A DNA stretch of 64,000 nucleotides from Anaeromassilibacillus sp. An200 (GTDB lineage: Bacteria > Bacillota > Clostridia > Oscillospirales > Acutalibacteraceae): positions 1 through 64,000 of the forward strand of contig NZ_NFJU01000021.1 in assembly GCF_002160025.1 (NCBI RefSeq), written 5' to 3'. A program made the position numbers and the translations under genes. The number at the start of each line of letters is the position of its first letter. Within the stretch, counting starts at the first letter, position 1. Positions 43,793-51,906 of this stretch are shown here, piece by piece. Below the pieces are notes generated by a model that saw only the letters and a list, made by a program, of their open reading frames with translations, was not told the origin of the DNA and did no database searches.

Positions 43793-44581
43793 TTATTTCT
43801 CCTCCCGGATTTCACGACGGGGAAAATCGCGTCCTGCAATTTCATCGCACAAATTTTCAAAATCGATAGCAGGGTTGGAACGGGGAGCGTAGTCAATGAC
43901 ACTCACACCGTGTGCGGGAGCTTCCGCCGCCGAAACACTGGTGCGGATCTTTGCCTGAAAGACCCGTGTGCCCAGCTGGGAGGCGATCTGCTCCGCCAGC
44001 TCCATCACCTCACGGTTCAGCCGCAGGCGGGGATTGAAGCGGTTGAGCAGGATTCCAAGGACGCGAAGGGTGGAATTGTAGTAGCTGCGGACACTTTCGA
44101 TGGTTTCCTTGATCTGGGATACGCCGAGCAGGCTGAGAACTTCCGGCGCCATCGGAATCACAAGGCTGTCCGTCGCCACGTAGGCATTGACCGTGAGAAC
44201 ATTGAGAGCAGGGGGCGTGTCGATAATCACATAGTCGTAGGCGTCCCGTACCTTCGAGAGCGCTGTTTTGAGCATGAACTCCCGTCCGGCCTTGTTAAAT
44301 TCAAGCTCAGCGGCGGAAAGCAGAATATTGGAGGGGAGAAGATCGCAGGTGTCCGTGTGGGCAATGGCTTCCCGAGGCTCCGCTTGTCCGCGGAATACAT
44401 CGTAAATGGTTTTGCAGTTTTCGATATCCAGTCCCAGATTAAACCCGAGACTGCCCTGCGGATCAAGATCCACACCGAGCACATGTGCTCCCCGGGCGTT
44501 CAAAGCGGAAAGAAGAGCTGCCGCCGTTGTGGTCTTGCCGACGCCGCCCTTCTGATTTGTAATAGTGATGACAGTTGACAT
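43793..44581 (-). CDS. ParA/Soj-family ATPase
   Basis: The 262-residue protein has the deviant Walker A KGGVGKTT at residues 11-18, LGVDLDPQGSLG (Walker A'-type), and YVIIDTPPALN (Walker B). The family's dimer-forming features and a basic C-terminal end are present. ParA proteins position chromosomes, plasmids, chemosensory arrays or flagella. No parB or parS is visible. With flagellar genes on both sides, a role in positioning motility or chemotaxis structures is plausible but unproven. GGCAGGAGG precedes ATG 44581. Confidence 0.9.
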   Translation of the reverse strand: MSTVITITNQKGGVGKTTTAAALLSALNARGAHVLGVDLDPQGSLGFNLGLDIENCKTIYDVFRGQAEPREAIAHTDTCDLLPSNILLSAAELEFNKAGREFMLKTALSKVRDAYDYVIIDTPPALNVLTVNAYVATDSLVIPMAPEVLSLLGVSQIKETIESVRSYYNSTLRVLGILLNRFNPRLRLNREVMELAEQIASQLGTRVFQAKIRTSVSAAEAPAHGVSVIDYAPRSNPAIDFENLCDEIAGRDFPRREIREEK

Positions 44582-44670
44582 GCGCTTTTCCTCCTGCCGT
44601 AAATCCGCAGCCGGTTTCGGCGTCCTATGGCAACCAAGAGATAAAATTACAAAAAAATTGGAGAAATCTC

Positions 44671-44697
44671 TTAATTTCCGGCGCGGGTGGACGATAT
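44671..44697 (+). promoter_or_regulatory. SigD (sigma-28)-like promoter for fliD-fliS-fliT
   Basis: TTAA (44671-44674), 15 bases, then GACGATAT (44690-44697), seven of eight matches to GCCGATAT. The leader to fliD is about 140 bases and contains a GTAAGA/TCTTAC hairpin near 44706-44727. Confidence 0.7.
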
Positions 44698-44844
44698 ATT
44701 AGATGTAAGAGAGTGTACCAATCTTACGGGGATCCTTGCGTTTATCTGAAATTCCAAATTCATTGTAACCAAAAGCAGCCTTTTTGTCAACAAAGTGAAA
44801 ATCCTGGATGCAATCGATTATAGAAAGAAAATGAGGTGGGAATT

Positions 44845-47433
44845 ATGGCGTCCATTTCTAGTTTAATGGGAAGCAGCTCTTCGGGCAGTATCTACGGTTC
44901 CCGTAACAGCAACATCATTTCCGGTCTGGCCAGCGGCCTGGACACGGAATCGATGATTGAGGGAATGCTGGAGAGCTATAAGCAGAAGATTACGGGTCTC
45001 CAGCAGAACCGGCAGTCTCTGCTGTGGCAGCAGGAGGCGTACCAGAGCATTTCGGATAAGCTGGTGGAATTCTCAAGAAAGTATATGTCCTATACTTCCT
45101 CCACAAACCTGCTCAGCTCCAGCTTCTTCAACAATGCTGTGCTGACCACGACCGGCGGCAAGTTCGCCGATATGGTCTCCGCTACCGGCAAGACCAGCAG
45201 CAACGTCACCATCGATGCGGTGGCACAGCTGGCCACATCTTCCCGGTATACACATAGCGCTTCCGGCCTGGGACAAGCGACAGTCGGTACGGACGGCAAG
45301 CTGACAGTGACAGGCGACGGCACTTTCGATGTGAACGGCAAAATGAATGTCAGTGAGCTCGAGGGTTCCCTGTCGCTGAAATACGGCAACAAGGAAATTA
45401 CAATCAATTTTGATGAATTGGAATTTTTTGACAAAAAGGGCGACGGCAGCGGGACGATTACCGCCGATGATTTAAAATCCGCTATTGAGAAAAAGCTGGA
45501 AGATCAAAAGATCACGCTCAGCAGCGGTGACCAGAAGGCTGCCAGCGAGCTGATCAAGGTAGAGGTCGGCTCCAATGGAGAAATCACCTTCTCCGACAAG
45601 ACATCCGCGGGCAACACCGTTGAGATCAGCGGGGCGACGGGTAAACTGAAGGATTCCCTGGGTCTGACCGGAGATAAGCTCGGCAGCTCCTTTACCTTTA
45701 AAGAGGGCACTTATACCACCCAGGTGTCAACGGCGGAATATCTCTCCGACAAGAGCATCACCGTTACGCTCAACGGCGTGAAAAAGACCATTTCCCTGGC
45801 GGATATTGTCAAGGATGGAAACGGTTATATCAATTCCAACGATACTTTCAAAGACAACCTGCAAAGCGCTCTGGATAAGGCGTTTGGTGGGGAGAAAGTG
45901 ACAGTTGGCGTTGATGGCGGCAAGCTTTCCTTCGCTGTATCGCAGGGTTCTACGCTGGCGGTTTCCTCCAGTGTGGGCAAGGCTCTCGGCTTTGAGGACA
46001 GCATGACCACCTATGTCAACACCAGCCAGACGCTGGGTCAGCTGGGCTCTTTCAATGCTGATACTGGTACATTGACGTTTGGCGGCGGCACACCATTGCA
46101 GGGTGTTCTGATGGAAAAAGTGCCGAAGGATCAGTGGATCAAGCAGGACGACGGTACCTATATCGATTCCCAGGGCAACAAGCTGGATGCGGAAGGCTAC
46201 CGCCTGAGCAAGGACGGCGAGCGCCTGTATGAGTTCTCCCTGACCGTGAATGGCAAGGAAGTTGGCAAGTTTACGCAGGATACCGCTTTGGAAACAGTGA
46301 TGAACGCGATCAACAGCGACACCGAAGCGGGTGTGAATGTGAGCTATTCCAACCTGACCAACCAGTTTGTGTTTACCGCGAAGGAAAGCGGTGAGGGCGG
46401 ACAGATTGAGATGGGCGATGGCTTGGCGCAGGCTCTGTTCGGCAAGGTTGATATAAAGGACGAAACGACCTATACCGCCGGTCAGGACGCCATCTTCAAG
46501 GCGACTGTGAACGGCAGCACCATGTATCTCTCCCGCAGCTCCAATACCTTTGATATGGACGGCATGTCCGTTACGCTCAAGGGGACGTTTAACAATACAG
46601 ATCGGGGTACTGACGCTGACCCGATCAAGAGCAGTGACCTCACTGGTATGACATCCACCAATGAGAGCAAGATGTTTGAGAAGGGCGAGTCCGTTACGTT
46701 CACCAGCAAGAGTGATACCGACACGATCGTCGATGCAATTAAGCAGATGGTCGAGGATTATAACAAGATTGTCACCGAGGTCAAGGGCGCTTATTCTGAT
46801 ATGCCTCTTCAGCAGACAAACGGTTCCAGATATGAGCCGCTGACGGAAGATCAGAAGGCAGATATGAGCGAAAGCGAGATCGAGGCGTATGAGGAAAAGG
46901 CCAAGACAGGCCTGCTCTTCGGCGACAACGATCTGTCCTCCCTGTATAATGCGCTGCGCAGCGCGGTTACCCCCGGCGGCAGTGATGGCTCCCTTCTGCG
47001 CTCGATTGGCATTAAGACCAGCTATTCCGAGGGTCTGACGACGATTGAACTCGACGAGAGTGCCCTGCGCGAGGCGTTGGAGACGAATCCCGATCAGGTG
47101 AAGGATATCTTTACCAAGAGCAAAGATAACGGCGCGTCCAGCGACGGCCTGATGACTTCTATTCAGAAGGTAACAAATCGCTATGCGGCCACAACCGGCG
47201 CGACCAAGGGTATCCTGATTGAGAAGGCGGGCTCCAAGTATTCGCCTACCGCTGCTTTGGACAATACTCTTCTGGATCAGATGAACGAGATTGACGACCA
47301 GATCGAGACATGGCAGAACAAGATGTCCGATAAGGTTGACTATTATACCAACAAGTTCACCCAGCTTGAAATGCTGATCCAGCAGATGAATTCCCAGAGC
47401 TCCACGCTTTCGGGCCTGATGGGCGGCTATTAA
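44845..47433 (+). CDS. fliD: FliD flagellar filament cap protein, unusually long
   Basis: FliD caps the filament tip and guides flagellin insertion. From ATG 44845 (after GAGGTGGG) it has 862 residues, much longer than the roughly 500 of Bacillus FliD. The N-terminal conserved segment (SGLASGLDTESMIEGMLESYKQKI) and the C-terminal coiled coil (KVDYYTNKFTQLEMLIQQMNSQSS) are present. The extra length is in the middle, a long Gly/Thr/Asp-rich beta region that is probably surface-exposed. It carries SDKSITVTLNG-type repeated strand patterns. fliS follows after 35 bases. Confidence 0.94.
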   Translation: MASISSLMGSSSSGSIYGSRNSNIISGLASGLDTESMIEGMLESYKQKITGLQQNRQSLLWQQEAYQSISDKLVEFSRKYMSYTSSTNLLSSSFFNNAVLTTTGGKFADMVSATGKTSSNVTIDAVAQLATSSRYTHSASGLGQATVGTDGKLTVTGDGTFDVNGKMNVSELEGSLSLKYGNKEITINFDELEFFDKKGDGSGTITADDLKSAIEKKLEDQKITLSSGDQKAASELIKVEVGSNGEITFSDKTSAGNTVEISGATGKLKDSLGLTGDKLGSSFTFKEGTYTTQVSTAEYLSDKSITVTLNGVKKTISLADIVKDGNGYINSNDTFKDNLQSALDKAFGGEKVTVGVDGGKLSFAVSQGSTLAVSSSVGKALGFEDSMTTYVNTSQTLGQLGSFNADTGTLTFGGGTPLQGVLMEKVPKDQWIKQDDGTYIDSQGNKLDAEGYRLSKDGERLYEFSLTVNGKEVGKFTQDTALETVMNAINSDTEAGVNVSYSNLTNQFVFTAKESGEGGQIEMGDGLAQALFGKVDIKDETTYTAGQDAIFKATVNGSTMYLSRSSNTFDMDGMSVTLKGTFNNTDRGTDADPIKSSDLTGMTSTNESKMFEKGESVTFTSKSDTDTIVDAIKQMVEDYNKIVTEVKGAYSDMPLQQTNGSRYEPLTEDQKADMSESEIEAYEEKAKTGLLFGDNDLSSLYNALRSAVTPGGSDGSLLRSIGIKTSYSEGLTTIELDESALREALETNPDQVKDIFTKSKDNGASSDGLMTSIQKVTNRYAATTGATKGILIEKAGSKYSPTAALDNTLLDQMNEIDDQIETWQNKMSDKVDYYTNKFTQLEMLIQQMNSQSSTLSGLMGGY

Positions 47434-47468
47434 AATCCGGGAGTGCAGAGAAAGGACAGGGTAGATGG

Positions 47469-47852
47469 ATGGATACACGGGGCTACCAGTATTACCGCGA
47501 AGACGCGCTCAACTCCCTGACACAGGGAGAGCTGCTGATCAAGTTGTATGACGGCCTTGTCAAGAAACTGACACAAGCGGAGCTTTTTTTGCAGAAGGAA
47601 GATTACGAATCCTTTGAAAGCGCGGTCGATAGAAGCCTGGATATTATCCACTATCTGAATGATACTCTGGATCACCAGTATGAAATCAGTACCTCTCTGG
47701 CCCGCTTATATGAGTTTTTCTGTTATGAATTAAGCCGTGTCAAGGTGGGGCGAAACCATCAAGAGCTCGAGCGAGTGAAAACGATGGTGTCAGAGCTGCG
47801 GGAAAGCTTCCGCCAGGCAGATAAAACTGCGGGTGCGGCGGCAAACAGATGA
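47469..47852 (+). CDS. fliS: FliS flagellin chaperone
   Basis: FliS binds flagellin in the cytoplasm and keeps it unpolymerised for export. The 127-residue helical protein has YQYYREDALNSLTQGELLIKLYDGL and the later ESAVDRSLDIIHYLNDTLD helix, typical of FliS. It lies between fliD and the FliT-like gene, its usual place. ATG 47469 follows AAAGGA-type sequence. Confidence 0.92.
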   Translation: MDTRGYQYYREDALNSLTQGELLIKLYDGLVKKLTQAELFLQKEDYESFESAVDRSLDIIHYLNDTLDHQYEISTSLARLYEFFCYELSRVKVGRNHQELERVKTMVSELRESFRQADKTAGAAANR

Positions 47853-47864
47853 GGTGAGGACGGT

Positions 47865-48272
47865 ATGCTGAGTGAACAGACGGTGATGTCCGCGCTCGTT
47901 ACAGAGCGGAAAATGTATACCGCGCTCACCGAGCTGCTGGAAACGACAGGTGAGTTATCCGAGGCGCTGAGCCGTCAGGATCAGGTTTCCTTTCAGTTGT
48001 ATCTGGGCATGCGCCAGGATATGCTGAATCAGCTTGCGGAGTGTAAGGCAATTCTGAAAAAACAGTGTGCAGAGCTTCCTGAGAAGGAAGGAAATGCGCT
48101 GAGAGGGGTTCTCTCGGGGGAAACGCCGGAGGATGACGGTGTACAGCGTCTGGCCGATCAGGTCAGACGCAACCGGGAGCTGTGGCAAAAGGCTGTTCTG
48201 GCAGATCGGCTTGCCAACCAGAGGCTGGGCGGCAAGAAGTCGTTTTATGCCGGAAAGAGGCCTCATACCTGA
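47865..48272 (+). CDS. FliT-like flagellar chaperone candidate
   Basis: The 135-residue helical protein sits directly after fliS (12 bases), where FliT-type FliD chaperones usually are. It shows heptad-like helices throughout and a short C-terminal KKSFYAGKRPHT motif seen in Firmicute FliT-like proteins. Assignment rests mainly on position and helical character. GGTGAGG-type ribosome binding precedes ATG 47865. Confidence 0.65.
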   Translation: MLSEQTVMSALVTERKMYTALTELLETTGELSEALSRQDQVSFQLYLGMRQDMLNQLAECKAILKKQCAELPEKEGNALRGVLSGETPEDDGVQRLADQVRRNRELWQKAVLADRLANQRLGGKKSFYAGKRPHT

Positions 48273-48278
48273 AAACGG

Positions 48279-48316
48279 AATCCCCCTGCCTGGCGGGAAA
48301 ATCAGGCAGGGGGAAT
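48279..48316. terminator. Hairpin between convergent fliT-like and C39-like genes
   Basis: TCCCCCTGCCT and AGGCAGGGGGA form an 11-base stem. Neither side has a full T-run, though the minus-strand side is followed by ATTCCGTTTTC. It may act as a weak bidirectional terminator. Confidence 0.5.
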
Positions 48317-48352
48317 CGTTGCGACTAAGGGAGATTGTTGGGAATCACTGGA

Positions 48353-49234
48353 TCAGGGAGTTTCCCGGTGTGTCGAAATCTCCCAAATCGGCGCCCCGGC
48401 ATAGCGGGCGGGAGAGAGCTCATCGAGAATCAGCTGCGGTTCCCATGCGGCAAGACTGCGTTCCCGGCTGTTAGGGTCGGCTACCAGGATTTTCCCCTCG
48501 AGCGTTCCGCCGCGCAGTACGATGAAATGGCCGGAATTCGTGAAATGCCCTTTGGTCATGAGGGCAACAAAGATTTTTCCTTGTGCCAGCTCGCTGCAAA
48601 GATCTTCTGCGGTGCCGATTTCCCAGCTCTCGGCGTCCAGTCCGTAGGCATTGGCAGTCCCTTCAATCAAGGTATAATAGGATCCGCTGTGGGGCGCCCA
48701 GTATCCCTGCTGAGCGGCCCAGGCGGCCATTTGCCCGGGATCCACAGTCTGGTCCGTCAGGGAGGAAACCACCATGGCCATAGCGGTGGGGCCGCAGCCA
48801 TAGCCGCCGATGGGATCACTGCCATACGGCATACTGGCCCACGGTTCCTCACTTTGATTATAATATACCATGTCCACGACGCCGCCGGTCAGGAGTTCAA
48901 GACCTTCGCTTTCGACAAATTCCGTGATAACGGGATCCTCCGCGGGAGGCGCATCGTCGAGCTCCGGTGCACCGGCTTTCTGTTCCACCGGCTCTTCAGG
49001 AACGGCTTGGGAAGCGTCATTCCCCGTCTGGACAGCGGCCACCAGGCTGCTGCCAAATTCCCGCAGGCTGTTCGCCGCCTTTTTTGAAAAGTCTTTGATG
49101 GGCTCTGTGATGGTGGAATACAGTTGGGGATCGGCGTATTTGCATACGGCTAATTCCACCGCGCCGACACAGACGACGGCAAGCAGAAGAATCAGCGTCA
49201 GCTTGCGTCCGCGATGTGGTTTTTTGCCACTCAA
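48353..49234 (-). CDS. C39-like cysteine peptidase, membrane anchored
   Basis: The 293-residue protein has one membrane helix near the N-terminus (LTLILLLAVVCVGAVELAV) and a Pro/Glu/Ala-rich spacer. A papain-like C39_2 domain begins at about residue 115. Catalytic residues are suggested by GGYGCGPTAMAMV (Cys), SGHFIVLRG (His) and VADPNS (Asp/Asn). It should act outside the membrane on an unknown substrate. I chose TTG 49234, nine bases after AGGAG. The frame extends further upstream without a good ribosome site. Confidence 0.8.
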   Translation of the reverse strand: MSGKKPHRGRKLTLILLLAVVCVGAVELAVCKYADPQLYSTITEPIKDFSKKAANSLREFGSSLVAAVQTGNDASQAVPEEPVEQKAGAPELDDAPPAEDPVITEFVESEGLELLTGGVVDMVYYNQSEEPWASMPYGSDPIGGYGCGPTAMAMVVSSLTDQTVDPGQMAAWAAQQGYWAPHSGSYYTLIEGTANAYGLDAESWEIGTAEDLCSELAQGKIFVALMTKGHFTNSGHFIVLRGGTLEGKILVADPNSRERSLAAWEPQLILDELSPARYAGAPIWEISTHRETP

Positions 49235-49267
49235 TTTCAACAACTCCTGTTCGATAATCTGACTTAA

Positions 49268-49296
49268 AGTATAGCAAATTCTTTTCGCCTTGTATA
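49268..49296 (-). promoter_or_regulatory. SigA-like promoter for the C39-like peptidase gene
   Basis: On the minus strand TATACA (49291-49296) and TATACT (49268-49273) are separated by 17 bases. It lies just before TTG 49234 and overlaps the leader of the divergent ABC ATPase gene. Confidence 0.55.
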
Positions 49297-49313
49297 GGAC
49301 AAAGGAGCGCAGT

Positions 49314-50012
49314 ATGCCACAAATTCGATTAAATGGAGTCACAAGATATTACAAGAAGGACCGAAGAAAAATTGCGGCTGTCAAGGATATTACCCTGACG
49401 ATTGAGCAGGGCGATTTTCTTTTTGTGACAGGCAGCAGCGGTGCAGGAAAAAGCACAATGCTCAAGCTGATGTGCGGACAGCTGTATCCTTCCTCCGGCA
49501 CAATTTTTCTCGATCGTCTGAATATTCCGCGAATTGCACGCTGGCGCCCCGGCGTTCTTAGAAGATATTTTGGTTATGTTTCGCAGGTATCTGCCTTTGA
49601 ACGCAAAAAAACGATCGGCCAGAATGTGCTGGAAGCCACTGTCCCTCACCTGACAGGGCCTCCGACCAAGGAGCGTGTCCTGCAAGGTCTGAAAACCGTT
49701 GGTCTTGCGGATGCCATGGATCGTTATCCGGCACAGCTTTCCCTTGCGGACTGCCGTAAGGCGGAGCTGGTTGCCGCCATCATTAACAGGCCTCCAGTCC
49801 TGATTCTGGATGAGCTGACGGCTGATCTGGATGAGGATTCCATTTGGGATATTATGCAATTACTCAATGAAATCAACCGTCTGGGGAGTACCATTGTAAT
49901 GGCGACACACGCGAAGAAATTTGTAAATATTCTTCGCAAGCGAGTGATTACACTGGTGGATGGGCGGATTTGGGGGGATGTACTCCAGGGCCGTTACGGA
50001 GATATTTCGTAA
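49314..50012 (+). CDS. FtsE-like ABC ATPase with degenerate signature motif
   Basis: The 232-residue protein has Walker A (GSSGAGKST), the Q-loop region (YVSQVSAFE), Walker B (VLILDELTADLD) and the H-loop (VMATHAKKF), closest by pattern to FtsE. The LSGGQ/E signature that normally precedes Walker B is replaced by LSLADCRKAEL. No ftsX or other membrane partner is adjacent. FtsE normally works with FtsX to activate cell-wall hydrolases at the division site. AAAGGAG precedes ATG 49314. A chemoreceptor gene follows after 43 bases. Confidence 0.78.
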   Translation: MPQIRLNGVTRYYKKDRRKIAAVKDITLTIEQGDFLFVTGSSGAGKSTMLKLMCGQLYPSSGTIFLDRLNIPRIARWRPGVLRRYFGYVSQVSAFERKKTIGQNVLEATVPHLTGPPTKERVLQGLKTVGLADAMDRYPAQLSLADCRKAELVAAIINRPPVLILDELTADLDEDSIWDIMQLLNEINRLGSTIVMATHAKKFVNILRKRVITLVDGRIWGDVLQGRYGDIS

Positions 50013-50055
50013 CTGGTTATCCGAAGTTTAACCCGAAAAAAGGAGAGTGTTACCA

Positions 50056-51813
50056 ATGAGAAACATGAAAGTGGGAGTCCGTATTTTATTATCGAGCGCG
50101 ATAACATTAGTATTATCCGTTTTAATGGTGATTATTTCAATCACGGAAATTTATAATGTGCAGGCGACCTATCAGGGATTGCTTTCCACCCAGATTGCTG
50201 CCGTGCACGCGGTTCAGAAAAGCCAGGCGGAAATCAACTCCATCGCACGCCTGCTGCGCGATATGGCGCTGTTTGGCTACAATACGGATACCAACGCGGA
50301 GATTAACACATCGATTGATGAAATTAACCAGTCTCTGCAAACGCTGAATACTTTGGGTTTGAAGTCCGAAAACCCCGAGGTGTCGGCCTATGTGAATTCC
50401 GTGCAGGCTTGGCTGACTGCTTCCGATACCATTAACACGAACCTGAAAAACGGAGATACAGCGGAAGCACGGAATCTTCTTCAGGAGCAGTGCACCCCCT
50501 TGCTCAATCAGGCGATTTCCGACGGCGATACGCTGGCCAATCTGATGGAGAGGTACAATGACAGCACGGTGGCGTCTATTCAGAGCGAAGTCGCAAGAAT
50601 CCTGATCATCATGTTCGTTTTGGTGGCGGTGACGATTGCGGTCAACATTTTCTTTAGCCTCCGTCTGATCAATGCGGTTGTCAAGCCCCTGCACGAAGCA
50701 GAGGAAGCCGTTGTGGCGTTCAGCAAGGGCAACCTGTCACACGAGGTGACCTTTGAATCGAAGAATGAGATCGGTGTCATGTGTGATGCGGTGCGCACGT
50801 CGCAGACAATCGTTGGGGGTGTTATCAACGATATTATCGGCGTCACGCAGAGCCTTGCCGCAGGAGATCTGACGGTCGAGATCAACAGAGAGTATCCCGG
50901 TCAGTTTGCCCCCATCAAAAAGAACCTGGACTATCTGTTTGACAACCTGAACAGCACCATGACCGAGATCAAACGTGCTGCCGATCAGGTGGCCGCAGGC
51001 TCCGATCAGGTGTCCGTCGGCTCGCAGTCTCTGGCGCAGGGCGCGACACAGCAGGCCAGCGCTGTGGAGGAGCTGTCCGCCACAATCAACGAGATCGAAG
51101 TTTCCGCCAAGGCGAACGCGGATGCCGCGAGAGACGCAAAGGCGAAGTCCGACATGGCAGCCGGACAGGTTCAGATTTCCAACGAACATATGCATGAAAT
51201 GCATCAGGCGATGGAAGATATCTATAACGGCCAGCTGGATACCGAGAAGATCATCGAGACCATTGAGAACATTGCGTTCCAGACGAATATCCTTGCCCTG
51301 AACGCCGCCGTTGAGGCAGCGCGCGCGGGTATGGCCGGCAAGGGCTTTGCCGTGGTGGCCGATGAGGTGCGCAACCTTGCTTCCAAGTCGGATCAGGCAG
51401 CGAAGCAGACCAAGCAGCGCATTGAGGACTCCATGACGTCGGTACGCCGCGGCCGTGAGCTGGTGGGGAATGTCAATGCCAGCATGGAAAAGACGGTCGA
51501 ACTGGCTTCCTATGCAATTTCCTCCATGCAGCAGGTGGCTGAGAACTCGATCAACCAGGCTTCCGCGATCGAGCAGCTCACAACCGGCGTGGATCAGATT
51601 TCCGCTGTGGTGCAGACCAACTCCGCTACCAGCGAAGAGTCCGCGGCAGCCAGCGAGGAGCTGTCCTCTCAGGCTGTGATGATGAAGCAGGAGCTGCAGA
51701 GATTCAAGCTGCGCGGCCAGGAGGAGAGTATCGAAGATATGCCGATGCCTGCTGCGTCGGAAGCGCCGGTTACATCCTACAGCGCTCCCAGAAGCTACGG
51801 CGACAAATATTAA
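50056..51813 (+). CDS. Methyl-accepting chemotaxis protein
   Basis: A 585-residue chemoreceptor. The first membrane helix is at about 10-32. A helical extracellular sensor (four-helix-bundle type, 33-178) follows, then the second helix at 182-203. HAMP (about 205-255) precedes a second HAMP-like segment with [29 protein letters not shown]. The signalling domain carries [20 protein letters not shown] and [19 protein letters not shown]. The C-terminal tail lacks an obvious receptor pentapeptide. ATG 50056 follows AGGAG by ten bases. No SigD-like promoter was found directly upstream. Confidence 0.93.
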   Translation: MRNMKVGVRILLSSAITLVLSVLMVIISITEIYNVQATYQGLLSTQIAAVHAVQKSQAEINSIARLLRDMALFGYNTDTNAEINTSIDEINQSLQTLNTLGLKSENPEVSAYVNSVQAWLTASDTINTNLKNGDTAEARNLLQEQCTPLLNQAISDGDTLANLMERYNDSTVASIQSEVARILIIMFVLVAVTIAVNIFFSLRLINAVVKPLHEAEEAVVAFSKGNLSHEVTFESKNEIGVMCDAVRTSQTIVGGVINDIIGVTQSLAAGDLTVEINREYPGQFAPIKKNLDYLFDNLNSTMTEIKRAADQVAAGSDQVSVGSQSLAQGATQQASAVEELSATINEIEVSAKANADAARDAKAKSDMAAGQVQISNEHMHEMHQAMEDIYNGQLDTEKIIETIENIAFQTNILALNAAVEAARAGMAGKGFAVVADEVRNLASKSDQAAKQTKQRIEDSMTSVRRGRELVGNVNASMEKTVELASYAISSMQQVAENSINQASAIEQLTTGVDQISAVVQTNSATSEESAAASEELSSQAVMMKQELQRFKLRGQEESIEDMPMPAASEAPVTSYSAPRSYGDKY

Positions 51814-51849
51814 GAGTCATGCACCGCGTTGGTGCTGAAGCATTTTGGG

Positions 51850-51886
51850 CGCCCCGTCCGGCGGACATTTCCGTCCAGGCGGGGCG
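51850..51886 (+). other. GC-rich hairpin before the FtsA-like gene
   Basis: GGCGCCCCG and CGGGGCGTC can pair over nine bases (one G-T), with an inner GGCGGAC/GTCC stem. No T-run follows. It lies between the chemoreceptor stop and ATG 51907 and may be a transcript-end or leader structure. Confidence 0.4.
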
Positions 51887-51906
51887 TCTGAGGAAAGGAG
51901 AGGCCC

